DNA of 64,000 bases from Chloroflexota bacterium (GCA_028874075.1 JAPPLU010000051.1:1-64000); one strand, 5' to 3'; positions 42,399-52,312 are shown, counted from the stretch's first letter. The notes: generated by a model not told the origin, from the letters alone. A program made the numbers and translations.

Positions 42399-43799
42399 TT
42401 GCTTAACATTAATTTAAGGCCGTCCCAACTGGCCATCGGAAACCACCAGATTCACTATGCCTGGGTGATTGTCGTTGTTGGCGCGCTGATGCGCCTCAGT
42501 TCATCCAGCTTCCGCACCTCTTCCAGCATTCTCATTCCCCGCCTGGTGGAGACCTTCGGCTGGAGTTACGGGATGGTGGGCGGCGCCTTCGCCCTGCAGT
42601 GGGTGGTGTCGGGCATGTTCGGGCCTCCCTCCGGCTGGCTGGGAGACCGGTTCGGCGTACGGGTGGCCCTGTTGGTCGGAGCCGGGCTCTTCACGCTGGG
42701 TATGGTACTAACCAGCACAGTAACCAACATCTGGCTCTTCTACCTCTACTTCGGAATAATCCTCAGCGCGGCCATGGGTATCTTCCAGGTACCTCTTACC
42801 GCCGCCATCACCCAGTGGTTCCAGCGACAACTGGGGGTGGGCATGGGCGTTCTCCAAGCGTCGCAGGGACTCGGCCCGCTGGTGGCGGTACCGATCATAG
42901 TCCTGATCATCGAGTGGTTCGGCGGCGGGGAAGCGGGACTGCGCGCGGCCTTCTGGGTACCTGGCATCATCGGCGGGGTGTTGATGCTCTTGCTGATTCG
43001 CCTGTTCTACACGGAACCGGCTTCCATCGGCCTGCGCCCCCTGGGGGCTTCCGAGTCGGAGCCGATACGGCGTTTACAGAGCGGCCCGGCCGCCAAAATC
43101 AGGGCCAAGGTGTTCGTGAAGCAGGTACAGCGCACGTTCGCCTTCTGGAATCTGATAGGCATCCATTACTGGGGCTGTGCCGGCCATGCCATAGTCATGG
43201 TTTTCATCGTGGCAATGGCGGAAGAGGCGGGGATATCGGCTACCCTGGCCGCGGGGGTTTTCCTGACGCTCTCGGTAAGCAGCACTTTGACCAGGTTCGC
43301 GGTGCCGGTATTGGCCGACCACCTGGGCAGCAAGGGCGTTATGGGTGTCTGCTTCTTCCTGCAGGTAGCCCCGGTGGCGCTGCTATTTTTCGCAGACAGC
43401 GTGTGGATGTTCTACCTGTTCGCGGTGCTGTTCGGAATTGGGTTCGGCGGGGAAATGACAGCTTTCCCCATAATCAATCGGCAGTACTACGGCAACGCCC
43501 CCATCGGCACCACGTACGGCTACCAGATGATGGGCGCCGGGGTGGGCATGGCCTCCGGAGCGGCCATCGGCGGCCTGCTGCGGGACTTTACGGAAGGATG
43601 GACTTATCCGTCCTTCATAGCCTCCGGGGACTTCACCGCAACCATTGCCGCTTCCCTAGTACTGAGCGCAGTGGGCGTCGTCTCCATCGCGCTGCTGCCC
43701 AACACCGGCCGCCACCAGTTGCCGGACTGGGAGGAGTCGCTGCCCGAGGAGTTTCAGAGCGCGCCCCAGCCGGGGCGGGCCGGAGCCGCGGGGGATTAG
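42399..43799 (+). CDS. MFS transporter (monocarboxylate/oxalate-formate antiporter-like)
   Basis: A 466-aa protein with about 12 hydrophobic helices in the major facilitator layout. The loop between helices 2 and 3 reads GPPSGWLGDRFGVRVALLVG, the MFS signature, and helix 5 has GVLQASQGLGPLVAVP. A cytoplasmic loop of some 45 residues (about 205-250) splits the two halves. The general look is that of the monocarboxylate/oxalate-formate group, so a small organic acid is a fair guess. It starts at TTG 42399; no ATG is available near the first helix. The hydantoinase downstream may share a role in taking up and using amides. Confidence 0.8.
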   Translation: MLNINLRPSQLAIGNHQIHYAWVIVVVGALMRLSSSSFRTSSSILIPRLVETFGWSYGMVGGAFALQWVVSGMFGPPSGWLGDRFGVRVALLVGAGLFTLGMVLTSTVTNIWLFYLYFGIILSAAMGIFQVPLTAAITQWFQRQLGVGMGVLQASQGLGPLVAVPIIVLIIEWFGGGEAGLRAAFWVPGIIGGVLMLLLIRLFYTEPASIGLRPLGASESEPIRRLQSGPAAKIRAKVFVKQVQRTFAFWNLIGIHYWGCAGHAIVMVFIVAMAEEAGISATLAAGVFLTLSVSSTLTRFAVPVLADHLGSKGVMGVCFFLQVAPVALLFFADSVWMFYLFAVLFGIGFGGEMTAFPIINRQYYGNAPIGTTYGYQMMGAGVGMASGAAIGGLLRDFTEGWTYPSFIASGDFTATIAASLVLSAVGVVSIALLPNTGRHQLPDWEESLPEEFQSAPQPGRAGAAGD

Positions 43800-43915
43800 G
43801 GGGGACGAGCCAGACACTTGCGCCGGTGGGTTATCATATAAGGGACAACTGAAGGACAACGGTTTCAGGTCACAAGAGCAAGTCCATGCAAAACGGGGAG
43901 ACAGGAGGGGCTACC

Positions 43916-45340
43916 ATGTTTGACTTGATTATCCGCAACGGCCAGGTGGTTACGCCCTGGGGTGTGGGCGACTGGGATGTGGCGATCCAGGGGGAGAAGA
44001 TCGTCGCGGTGGCCGCCAATCATACTCTGACCGAAGAATCGGCCCGCGTCATCGATGCCACAGGCAAAGTTGTTGCGCCCGGAGGCATTGAACCCCACGC
44101 CCACGTCTATGCTCCCATCATGGGACAGGGCGACCTGAAAACGGCTCCTCCCGAAGAGGTCAGCCGGGCCGCCCTGTTCGGCGGCACCACCACAATCCTC
44201 GACTTCGCCATCCAGTACCCAGGCATCGACATCAGCCAGGCCATCAACGAGCGGACTGGAGTCTGGCAAGGCAACTCCTACGCCGACTACGCCCACCACC
44301 TGATGCTACTGGGAGACATTTCCGACAACGTCCTGGGACAGCTCAACGAGCACATCCAGGACGGGTTCTCCAGTGTCAAGATTTTCACCACAAACATTCG
44401 TCCACCCAGCATGGCCGGCGAACCCAGGATGGTACGCATGGGCCACCTGCACGACCTGATGGAGCAGGTGCAGCGCCACGGCGCCATGCTGATGGTCCAC
44501 GCTGAAGACGACGACATGGTGCAGCACATGTATCGGAAGCTGACGGAGCAGGAACAGACCGAGTGGTGGAACATGCACCTGGTCCACAGCAACGAGTCCG
44601 AGGATGTGTCCTTCCGGCGAGTGCTGCGGGTGGCTGAATGGACCGGTGCGCCGGTCTATTTCGTCCACGTCAGCGCGCGCGAGGGCCTGACCGCAGTGCA
44701 GGAAGCCCGGGCAAACGGGCGCCCCGTGTACGGCGAGACCCTGCATAACTACTGCTGCTTCAATGCCGACAATTACCGGGAAGAAAACGGTATGAAGTAC
44801 CACACGTATCCGTCCCTGAAGTCTGAGGAGGACCGGCGGGCCCTGTGGCGCGGCATTATTGATGGCGGCCTGAGCACCATGGCCACCGACGAGTACTGCA
44901 CCTCGTGGGATGTGAAAATTTCGGGACGGCTGGTTACCGACGTAACCGGCGGGCACAACGGGGCCGAAACCCGCATGGGCGTAACCTTCAGTGAAGGCGT
45001 GTCCCGCCAGGGGATGTCTCTGCAGCGGTTTGTAGACGTTACTTCGGCCAACGCCGCCAAGATAATGGGCCTTTACCCGCGCAAGGGGGTAATCGCCCCG
45101 GGCAGTGATGCGGACATTGTGCTGATTGACCCCACCATCCGCCGCCCCCTGACCATGGACGACTTCCACATCTCGGACTACAGCATCTGGGAGGGATTCG
45201 AGGCGGCGGGGTGGCCGGTAATGACCATTCTGCGCGGTATGGTAGCGGTGGAGGATGGCCGCCTGCGCACAGGCCATGGCAGCGGGAAGTTCGTGCGCCG
45301 CAAGGTTGATGGAACGGTGTTGAATAGACCTGGGGCGTAG
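43916..45340 (+). CDS. D-hydantoinase / dihydropyrimidinase-family amidohydrolase
   Basis: A 474-aa cyclic amidohydrolase. The metal ligands are readable: GGIEPHAHVY (His-x-His near residue 59), the Lys to be carboxylated in FSSVKIFTTN (near residue 153), VHAEDDD, FVHVSAREG and the final Asp in MATDEYCTSW. Such enzymes open hydantoin or dihydropyrimidine rings. AGGAGGGG precedes ATG 43916, so the longer upstream frame (43886) is not used. It lies 116 nt after the MFS gene, possibly its transporter. A strong terminator follows. Confidence 0.88.
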   Translation: MFDLIIRNGQVVTPWGVGDWDVAIQGEKIVAVAANHTLTEESARVIDATGKVVAPGGIEPHAHVYAPIMGQGDLKTAPPEEVSRAALFGGTTTILDFAIQYPGIDISQAINERTGVWQGNSYADYAHHLMLLGDISDNVLGQLNEHIQDGFSSVKIFTTNIRPPSMAGEPRMVRMGHLHDLMEQVQRHGAMLMVHAEDDDMVQHMYRKLTEQEQTEWWNMHLVHSNESEDVSFRRVLRVAEWTGAPVYFVHVSAREGLTAVQEARANGRPVYGETLHNYCCFNADNYREENGMKYHTYPSLKSEEDRRALWRGIIDGGLSTMATDEYCTSWDVKISGRLVTDVTGGHNGAETRMGVTFSEGVSRQGMSLQRFVDVTSANAAKIMGLYPRKGVIAPGSDADIVLIDPTIRRPLTMDDFHISDYSIWEGFEAAGWPVMTILRGMVAVEDGRLRTGHGSGKFVRRKVDGTVLNRPGA

Positions 45341-45401
45341 AGTGTACGGTCAGATGGGCCGTGTTATTCCCAAGTCGGGGGAAGGTCGCGGGAGACAAGA
45401 G

Positions 45402-45431
45402 ACTGGGCCGGGATTAACCCGGCCCAGTTTT
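45402..45431 (+). terminator. Terminator of the hydantoinase gene
   Basis: ACTGGGCCGGG and CCCGGCCCAGT form an 11-bp stem with loop ATTAA, then TTTTAGTTT. A textbook intrinsic terminator 60 nt past the stop. Confidence 0.85.
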
Positions 45432-45558
45432 AGTTTCAGTTGCAGGTGACGTCCGGTTCTCCCTGATTATTTTCAGCTCGGAGAAAGGCTGTGGGATCGA
45501 AGGGAGCAGGGTTCCCCGTAACCCAGGCTTTGACGAGTTCAGGTGCCGCTGCTAGGGC

Positions 45559-46725
45559 TTACCGCGTTCTGGCAAGATATGTGTCGGTGGCCCTTTGGAG
45601 ACCGGCGCGGCGGTTACCCTGCAGGGACTCGCGCATCGCCGAGAAGCGGGTGTTAGATTCCTCAATGCCGGTAAGGCTGCCCTGGAAGCGGGGCATCACG
45701 TAGCGGGCGAAGAGTTCGTAACTGTGGAACAGGTTCTCCCGGGTGGTCCAGTCCTCGGCCCGCACCAGCAGGCCGCCGAAGCCGCCACTGGACTCTTGGA
45801 AGCGTTCGATTGCTGCGATAGCGTCGTCGGGCGTGCCCACGATCCACTGGCCGGCGTCCACCATGTGGTCCACGATTTCGTCCTGGGGCACGTCGGGGAT
45901 GGGGTGGCCGTTGGTGCCGCCGGTGTATTCGGTTACCACCCTTCCGGCGCCCACGCGCACCTGTTCAAAGGCCTCCTCGCGGGTTGCCGCCAGGTGGACG
46001 GGCACCGACAGGCGCCATCCGCTGCGGCGGACCTCCTTGCCGTGTTCCCGGGCCGACTCCTCGGCAATGTCCCACTGGTCCTTGAGGGTGGTCTGCCGGA
46101 TCATGGAGCGGGGAACGCTGAGGGACAGGACATCGGCGCCGTGCTTGCCGGCCACAAATACACCGGCCGGCGATTGCACTGAGGCCACCGCCACGGGCAG
46201 GCAGGGCTTCTGGAAGGGGCGCAGCTGGAGGGAAGCCTCTCTCAACTGGAACCAGTCCGTCTCGCAGGTGACCGGTTCCTCTCCCTCGAACAGCTTCATA
46301 ATGACGCCCAGGGACTCGTCCATCATTTCCCGCTGGCGTTCCGGGTCGATGCAGAACATGTAGGCGTCGGAGGCCAGGGAGCCTGGGCCCACGCCCAGCA
46401 TTACACGGCCGCGGGTCAGGTGGTCCAGCAGCACCATGCGGTTGGCCACCATGTAGGGGTTGTGGTAAGGCAGGCTGACCACGCCGGTGCCCAAGCGCAG
46501 GCGGCTGGTACGGCCAGCGGCAGTGGCGATGAAGACTTCCGGGGAAGCGATGGTCTCCCAGCCGCCGCTGTGGTGCTCGCCGATCCAGGCCTCGTCATAG
46601 CCCAGGGCGTCCAGCCATTCCAGCAGTTCCAAGTCACGCTCCAGAGCCAGGGTGGGGTTTTCGCCCACCCGGTGGAAGGGCGCCAGGAAGATTCCGAAGG
46701 TCATGTTGTCGGTGAGGGCCGTCAT
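45559..46725 (-). CDS. LLM class flavin-dependent oxidoreductase (limonene monooxygenase-like)
   Basis: A 388-aa luciferase-like enzyme. MTFGIFLAPFHRVGENPTL, the DEAWIGEHHSGGWETIASP motif near residue 45 and LTRGRVMLGVGPGSLASDA near residue 103 match the limonene 1,2-monooxygenase/alkanal monooxygenase branch that uses FMNH2. The NPYMVANRM segment is also typical. Substrate unknown. It faces the hydantoinase gene, with the terminator at 45402 between them. Confidence 0.88.
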   Translation of the reverse strand: MTALTDNMTFGIFLAPFHRVGENPTLALERDLELLEWLDALGYDEAWIGEHHSGGWETIASPEVFIATAAGRTSRLRLGTGVVSLPYHNPYMVANRMVLLDHLTRGRVMLGVGPGSLASDAYMFCIDPERQREMMDESLGVIMKLFEGEEPVTCETDWFQLREASLQLRPFQKPCLPVAVASVQSPAGVFVAGKHGADVLSLSVPRSMIRQTTLKDQWDIAEESAREHGKEVRRSGWRLSVPVHLAATREEAFEQVRVGAGRVVTEYTGGTNGHPIPDVPQDEIVDHMVDAGQWIVGTPDDAIAAIERFQESSGGFGGLLVRAEDWTTRENLFHSYELFARYVMPRFQGSLTGIEESNTRFSAMRESLQGNRRAGLQRATDTYLARTR

Positions 46726-46978
46726 TGCAATCTCCTTGCGGGCCGAATTGGAGCAATTCTAGCATAATAGTTCCATTAATAGACGGGAAGGTACACCAAC
46801 AGAAAAAGAATGCAGACCGGTATGAAAGTTTGCCCCGGCCTCGGAAAAAATTTTGCGCGACCCCGATGGTAAGCCAAACTGATTCCCGATTCTATACACC
46901 AAACTTGATTGACAGCAACGATAATGCTATTATTTGGCCAGCTATGTTTGCCTCAAACTTAGTTGAGGAGGAGTACGG

Positions 46979-48382
46979 ATGGCCGATAATGACATTGCCT
47001 TGATGGCTCACCTTATGCGGCGAGCCGGGTTTGGCGCCCAGTACGACGAAATCGTAGAGCGCGCCGACAGGGGATACGAGGCTACGGTGGAGGAACTGCT
47101 CAACCCCACCGATGAGTCCCATGGCATGAACCTGGACCTGGCCGAGCGCAGCTTCCTGGAATGGAACCACTTCATTCGCGCCGTTCCCGAATACGTCATG
47201 TGGCGGATGATCAACTCCAGGAACCAGTTGGAAGAGAAGATGATGCTGTTCTGGCACGGTATTCTCTGTACCGCCGACAGCAAGACCCAGAGCTACGTTA
47301 CCTCTCAGGCCGAACTGGATATGCTCCGGAAGAATGGCATGGGCAATTTCCGGGACCTGCTGATGGAAATTTCCAGGGACCCGGCCATGATCTACTTCCT
47401 GGACAACTGTCTCAGCCACAAGGACAACATTAATGAGAACTATGGCCGTGAACTGCTGGAGCTTTTCTCCATGGGCGTAGGCATGGACGGCCAGTTCAAT
47501 TACACCGAAGACGACGTCAAGGAGTGCGCCCGGGCCTTCACCGGCTGGACTATTGGCAACAATATTCCAGGCCAGCCCTACGGCCGGTACCCCTCACAGT
47601 TCGTCTACAATCCTTCCGATCACGACGAAGGCATGAAGACCTTCCTGGGTGAAACGGGCAACTTCAACGGCGAAGATGTAATCGACATCATCGTGAAACA
47701 GCCGGCTACCGCCCGATTCATCTCCCGCCACATGTACAGTTACTTCGTGGCCGATGAGGGAGGGGTTCCCTCCTGGATGGAAACTCCCCCGCGGGATATG
47801 GACACCATCAAGATGCTGGAGGACGTGTACTTCAGCTCCGGATACGACCTCAAGGCCATGCTTCGGGCCCTGTTCAACTCGGACGCTTTCAAAGAGGCCC
47901 GCTTTCAGCGCATCAAGGGTCCCATCGAATCAATAGTCAGCACTATCCGCCTGGCGGGAGACTGGACGACGCCCAAGCCCGGCTTCGAGATAATTTTCGA
48001 CGAGATGAAGCACATGGGCCAGGAAATTCTCAATCCTCCCAGCGTGGAGGGCTGGCATACCGGCAAGGAGTGGATCGACGGCGGCACCCTGGTGCGTCGG
48101 ATCAACTTTACCGCCGACTATGTGGGCGACTTGACTCAGCCCGGAATCCAGGACCTGGTCCAAAAGCTCCAGTCGGAAGGGCCGGTGATGTCCCCGGTGA
48201 ACCTGGTGGACGGTTGCCTGCGGTTGCTGGGCTGCTACGAACTGGAGCCTGAGACTCGCCAGATGCTGATTAACCACGCTGATAAGAGCGGCGACCTGCC
48301 TACCGGCAACCCGGAGTTTGCCGGGCAGGTAGCGCAGATGCTGCAGATGATCGTGGCGACCAAGGAGTATCTCTACGCCTAA
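46979..48382 (+). CDS. DUF1800 family protein
   Basis: A 467-aa protein of the DUF1800 family. Family marks include the N-terminal HLMRRAGFGA (about residues 9-18), the RNQLEEKMMLFWHGILC segment, NENYGRELLELFSMG near residue 150 and CARAFTGWTI. The role of DUF1800 is unknown; it almost always pairs with DUF1501, as here. No signal peptide is seen, unlike many homologues that carry Tat or Sec signals. GGAGGAG lies 6 nt before the ATG. First gene of a three-gene operon with DUF1501 and NHL proteins. Confidence 0.85.
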   Translation: MADNDIALMAHLMRRAGFGAQYDEIVERADRGYEATVEELLNPTDESHGMNLDLAERSFLEWNHFIRAVPEYVMWRMINSRNQLEEKMMLFWHGILCTADSKTQSYVTSQAELDMLRKNGMGNFRDLLMEISRDPAMIYFLDNCLSHKDNINENYGRELLELFSMGVGMDGQFNYTEDDVKECARAFTGWTIGNNIPGQPYGRYPSQFVYNPSDHDEGMKTFLGETGNFNGEDVIDIIVKQPATARFISRHMYSYFVADEGGVPSWMETPPRDMDTIKMLEDVYFSSGYDLKAMLRALFNSDAFKEARFQRIKGPIESIVSTIRLAGDWTTPKPGFEIIFDEMKHMGQEILNPPSVEGWHTGKEWIDGGTLVRRINFTADYVGDLTQPGIQDLVQKLQSEGPVMSPVNLVDGCLRLLGCYELEPETRQMLINHADKSGDLPTGNPEFAGQVAQMLQMIVATKEYLYA

Positions 48383-48449
48383 CCGGACTTTCGGTTGGCC
48401 CGACCCCTTGGAACAGGAACCCGAAAAGAGATCCAACAAGGAGAAGAAG

Positions 48450-49586
48450 ATGACCTCCACCAAGAAAGATCCGGTATTGGTAATACTTCAAATGACCGGC
48501 GCCTACGATGCGCTGAACACCTTCGTACCCTACGGCGACCCTCACTATCAGGACTATCGCGACGTCTTGCGGCTTTCCGCTGACGACGTCCACGCCGTCG
48601 ACGACTACGTAGGCTTCAATCCCGGCATGGGTCCTCTCAAGGAACTCTATGACCAGGGCAAGGTCGCCGTGATGCAGGGCATCGGCTATCCCAACCCCAT
48701 CCGGTCCCACTTCCGCTCCCTGGACATCTGGCACACCGCCGAACCCGACAAGATGGTTACTGACGGCTGGCTGGGCAAGGCCATCCGGGATCTGGACCCC
48801 AACAAGGAAAACATTCTGACCGCCGTCAACTTCGGTCGCGGTTTGCCCCGGGCCCTGGCAGCCCCCGGCGTATCAGTTGCCTCGGTAGGAGACCTGGCCA
48901 GTTACGGTGTGCTGACCGGCATCGATGGCGAGGAAGAGCGCATGGACGCCCTGGACATCTTCGGGCGCATGTACTCCCCCATGATCGGTTCCGGCGCGGT
49001 AAACGACTACCTGTCCCAGACCGGTCTGGACGCCCTGAGGGGTGCTGACATCCTGAAGACCGCCCCGGACATGTACTCCTCCAGCATTGAGTACGGCGGC
49101 AGTCCCTTCGCCCAGTGGCTAAAGAACATTGCCCAGGTGCACACCGCCGGGTTCGGCACCCGGGTGCTGTACACCGGCGTGAACCCCGGCACCTTCGACA
49201 CCCATGCCAACCAGCACATCACCCTGCCCAGGCTGTGGGGCGACGTCACCACCGCCATCGGCGATTTCTACCAGGACATGGTAGAGCACAACGCCAACGA
49301 GGAAATAGTGATGGTGGTCTTCACCGAGTTCGGCCGCCGGGTCAAGGAAAACGGCTCGGGCACCGACCACGGTTCCGGCGGAGTGGCTTTCATAATCGGC
49401 GACGCGGTCAAGGGCGGCCTCTACGGCGAGTACCCGTCCCTGGAGCCCGACAAGCTGGACGAGGGCGACCTGCGGTGGAACAATGACTTCCGCAGCACCT
49501 ACGCCACCCTGCTGGAAGACTGGATGGGCCTGGATGCCCAGCCGATCCTCAACGGCAACTTCGAGAAGTTCGACTTCATCAAGTAA
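48450..49586 (+). CDS. DUF1501 family protein
   Basis: A 378-aa protein of the DUF1501 family, distantly like alkaline-phosphatase/sulfatase folds. Family parts are VLVILQMTGAYDALNTFVPY at the start (usual form GG-DGLNT; here TGAYDALNT), GMGPLKELYDQGKVAVMQGIGYPNPIRSHFRSLDIW, and near the end VMVVFTEFGRRVKENGSGTDHGSGGVAFIIG. The usual Tat signal is absent. Preceded by AAGGAG, 67 nt after the DUF1800 gene. The pair probably acts on a shared polymer or surface substrate, but this has not been shown. Confidence 0.85.
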   Translation: MTSTKKDPVLVILQMTGAYDALNTFVPYGDPHYQDYRDVLRLSADDVHAVDDYVGFNPGMGPLKELYDQGKVAVMQGIGYPNPIRSHFRSLDIWHTAEPDKMVTDGWLGKAIRDLDPNKENILTAVNFGRGLPRALAAPGVSVASVGDLASYGVLTGIDGEEERMDALDIFGRMYSPMIGSGAVNDYLSQTGLDALRGADILKTAPDMYSSSIEYGGSPFAQWLKNIAQVHTAGFGTRVLYTGVNPGTFDTHANQHITLPRLWGDVTTAIGDFYQDMVEHNANEEIVMVVFTEFGRRVKENGSGTDHGSGGVAFIIGDAVKGGLYGEYPSLEPDKLDEGDLRWNNDFRSTYATLLEDWMGLDAQPILNGNFEKFDFIK

Positions 49587-49604
49587 GGGAAAGGCATTAG
49601 CATC

Positions 49605-49640
49605 AAAGGCTGGCGGCGGTAGGCTGCCAGCCTTTATTTG
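49605..49640 (+). terminator. Hairpin between DUF1501 and NHL genes
   Basis: AAAGGCTGGC and GCCAGCCTTT form a 10-bp stem with an 11-nt loop, followed by ATTTGT. It lies 19 nt after the DUF1501 stop and before the NHL gene, so the NHL gene may be partly uncoupled. Confidence 0.7.
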
Positions 49641-49665
49641 TAAATGACACTATCAGTGAGGAGAG

Positions 49666-50703
49666 ATGGTTACTACAGAGATTGCTCCCATCACTTTCGA
49701 GTACAGCCATACCATCGGGCGACAGGAAAACCGCAGTGGCTCGGGCTTCTTCTATCCGGTTGATATCGCCGTCAGCGGCAAGAACCAGTTGTCAGTCATC
49801 AGCCGCGGTTCCGAGACTCCGGCCTTCTTCCCCTGCAAGCGGGTGACGGTATTTACCGTGGACGAACAGCTGTTGCAAGAATTCGGGCAGAAGATTCCCC
49901 CCGAAGAAGCTGATGAGAACGCCCCGGCAGGCACCTTTATGTGGCCCACCGCCCTTACCGTGGACGGCAAGGGCAACACCTTCGTAGCCGACGAGTGGCT
50001 GCAGCGCATAACCGTTTTTGACAAGGATGGGGAATGCACGGGCACCTGGGGCAGGCAGGGAAGCGGCGAGGGCGAGTTCAACAAGCCTTCGGGTCTGGCC
50101 TGTGACGCCAACGACGACGTCTACCTGGTAGACAGCTACAACCACCGGGTCCAGGTCTATACCGGCAAGGGAGAGTTCAAGTTCCAGTGGGGCAGCGAGG
50201 GCAACGGCGACGGGCAGTTCAGCTTCCCCTGGGGCATCGAGATTGACTACTCCGGGAACGTCTGGGTGGCCGACTGGCGCAACGACCGCATCCAGAAGTT
50301 CACTCCCGATGGCCAGTTCCTAATGAAGTTTGGCTCCACCGGGGATGGTGACGGCCAGCTAAACCGCCCCACCAAGATGGCGGTGGACAAGGACGGCATC
50401 ATCTACGTGGCCGATTTCAAGAATGACCGCTTGCAGGTGTTCGACGCCGAGGGCAACTTCATGACCAAGCTGCTGGGCGAGGCCACCCTGTCAACCTGGG
50501 GACGGCAGCGCGTGATGCTGGACGCCACTATCGTCAAGGGACGAGAAATGGCCCACAACCTGCACGATCGGGAAAAGCTTTTCCACGGTCCCATCTCCGT
50601 TGAGGTGGACGACGAGGGCCGCATCTACGTGCTGGAATGCCCCCGCCAACGGCTGCAGGTCTACCACAAGCAGCACGCCATCTTCGGCGGCGGCCAGTTG
50701 TAG
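49666..50703 (+). CDS. NHL-repeat beta-propeller protein
   Basis: A 345-aa soluble protein with about six NHL blades, for example GEFNKPSGLACDANDDVYLVD, GQFSFPWGIEIDYSGNVWVAD and GQLNRPTKMAVDKDGIIYVAD (each with the G-F/L-x-x-P-x-G/K-(I/L/M) start and V-(A/V)-D end). NHL propellers bind protein, RNA or small ligands. No signal peptide is present, and the C-terminal part past residue 270 is less regular. GGAG precedes the ATG closely. Third gene of the DUF1800/DUF1501 set. Confidence 0.82.
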   Translation: MVTTEIAPITFEYSHTIGRQENRSGSGFFYPVDIAVSGKNQLSVISRGSETPAFFPCKRVTVFTVDEQLLQEFGQKIPPEEADENAPAGTFMWPTALTVDGKGNTFVADEWLQRITVFDKDGECTGTWGRQGSGEGEFNKPSGLACDANDDVYLVDSYNHRVQVYTGKGEFKFQWGSEGNGDGQFSFPWGIEIDYSGNVWVADWRNDRIQKFTPDGQFLMKFGSTGDGDGQLNRPTKMAVDKDGIIYVADFKNDRLQVFDAEGNFMTKLLGEATLSTWGRQRVMLDATIVKGREMAHNLHDREKLFHGPISVEVDDEGRIYVLECPRQRLQVYHKQHAIFGGGQL

Positions 50704-50741
50704 GCTGCTAAGTTCGACGATACAACTACTCAAGACTGCAG

Positions 50742-50772
50742 GGCCCCGGAGATTTCCGGGGCCTTTTCTTTC
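50742..50772 (+). terminator. Terminator of the NHL gene
   Basis: GGCCCCGGA and TCCGGGGCC form a 9-bp stem with loop GATT, followed by TTTTCTTTC. It is 39 nt past the stop at 50703. Confidence 0.85.
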
Positions 50773-50916
50773 GTCCAGGGAATAACCCGAAAGTACACAA
50801 AGCGAAGGTAAGAATGGAGGCGGGTCCTGTAACGCCACCTCCATTTCTCGCCAGGGTTTCTATCGCAGCCGCCTGTTGAGGGATTGGGGACAGGCCGGCT
50901 GTCTTGCTGCCAGGGA

Positions 50917-52065
50917 CTACTGGGAGTCAGCCAGGACTTGCTCTACGGGGCCACGCATGGGGTTCTCACCCCCGAACACGGTACCGGTGGTCCCGTTCTC
51001 AAACCTGGCCAGCGCGAGATCGTACACGGCCTGGGGGTAGGGTATGTAGCCTACTTCCGCCGCCAGGGCCTGCCCTTCCTTCCCCAGGAAGTACCGGATG
51101 AACTCGGCGATGTGAGGCGTACTGGCCGCGTCCTTTCGCACGTAGATAAACAGCGGCCGGGACAACGGGGTGTACGCGCCGTTGTTGATGGCTTCGTCCG
51201 TCGGGGCTATGCAGCCGCTGCCGCCGTCAATCTCCACCGCCTTCAGCTTCCCGGCATTCTCCCCGTAATAACTATAGCCCAGGTAGCCAACGCCGTTTTT
51301 CCCACCGGACACACCCTGAATGATGAGGTTGTCGTCCTCGCTGGCGGTGAAGTCTCCACGGGAAGCGCCGCCTTCGCCGTTAACCGTCTCGGTAAAATAG
51401 TCGAAGGTGCCGGAATCAACGCCTGGCGCGTACATTTCCATCTTGTCTGAAGGCCAACCCGGGCGGACCTGGTCCCACCGGGTAACCACGTCCTCAGACT
51501 CCGGGGCCCACATGGTGCGGAGTTCGTCCACGGTCATGCACTGGGTCCAGGTGTTGCCCGTGTTGACGATGACGGTGAGGCCGTCAATGGCTACGGGAAT
51601 CTCGATGTACTCAATACCGGTTTCAGAACAAAGCTGGACCTCGCTGGCCTTGATCGGCCGGGAGGCATCGGAGATCTGGATCTCGCCGTTGCAGAACTTC
51701 TTGAAGCCGCCGCCCGTGCCGGACACACCCACCGTTATGCGAACATTGCCTTCGGAGAGTATGCCGAACTCCTCGGCTACCGCCTCGGTGATGGGGAAGA
51801 CCGTGCTGGAACCGTCAATTTCTATGTCACCCTTGAGGCTGGAGTATTGACCGGCATCCACGGCCACGGGCATGGACTCGCTGCCGCCAGCACTGGGAGC
51901 GGCAGAGCCCCCGGCCCCGCCAGAACCCGAGGAACCGCTGCCGGTCTCTTCGGTGGAAGACGAACCACCGCAGGCAACCAAAACCATGGGAATTGCAATA
52001 GCCCCGAAAATGAGAAGAATAGTCCAACCCTTTACATTCATGCGCCAGGCTTTCCTTGTTGACAT
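50917..52065 (-). CDS. pstS: Phosphate ABC transporter substrate-binding lipoprotein PstS
   Basis: A 382-aa lipoprotein. The signal peptide ends at lipobox VLVAC (about residue 33), followed by a Ser/Gly-rich linker. The binding domain starts LKGDIEIDGSSTVFPITEAVAEEF and includes GVSGTGGGFKKFCNGEIQISDASR, the loops that grip phosphate through Ser, Thr, Arg and Asp. It delivers phosphate to PstCAB, which is not in this window, so this is an orphan pstS. AGGAGG precedes the start codon. Upstream lies a five-fold 11-bp-periodic TTAA array (52264-52312) that looks like a Pho box, so phosphate starvation probably induces it. Confidence 0.88.
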   Translation of the reverse strand: MSTRKAWRMNVKGWTILLIFGAIAIPMVLVACGGSSSTEETGSGSSGSGGAGGSAAPSAGGSESMPVAVDAGQYSSLKGDIEIDGSSTVFPITEAVAEEFGILSEGNVRITVGVSGTGGGFKKFCNGEIQISDASRPIKASEVQLCSETGIEYIEIPVAIDGLTVIVNTGNTWTQCMTVDELRTMWAPESEDVVTRWDQVRPGWPSDKMEMYAPGVDSGTFDYFTETVNGEGGASRGDFTASEDDNLIIQGVSGGKNGVGYLGYSYYGENAGKLKAVEIDGGSGCIAPTDEAINNGAYTPLSRPLFIYVRKDAASTPHIAEFIRYFLGKEGQALAAEVGYIPYPQAVYDLALARFENGTTGTVFGGENPMRGPVEQVLADSQ

Positions 52066-52263
52066 CTTTCCTCCTGTTGGAAGTGGTGGTTCTTTATGCA
52101 GGTCTGTGTCGCATCAAGGTTTGTTGACAGACTGTTTACCAAATCTCAGCATTGGATGGAAGGGAAACAGCAGCAATGGCAGCATGGGCGCCGGAGGGTT
52201 CCCCGGCAATCGTTTGCTGCCAACTAACCGCGAATAGCCTATTCCCGAACCCTCAATGGGCAA
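52066..52263. other. pstS leader region
   Basis: Non-coding stretch between the pstS start codon and the upstream periodic TTAA array. It should hold the pstS promoter on the minus strand. No gene is supported. Confidence 0.4.
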
Positions 52264-52312
52264 TTAGGTTGCAATTAAGTGACGTTTAAGGTCGGGTTAA
52301 TTATTGGTTAAA
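52264..52312. promoter_or_regulatory. Pho-box-like array upstream of pstS
   Basis: The core TTA(A/G) occurs at 52264, 52275, 52286, 52297 and 52308, exactly 11 bp apart (TTAGG, TTAAG, TTAAG, TTAAT, TTAAA). Direct repeats with one-turn spacing are how PhoB/PhoP response regulators bind. Its place about 200 nt before pstS fits a Pho box. Confidence 0.7.
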
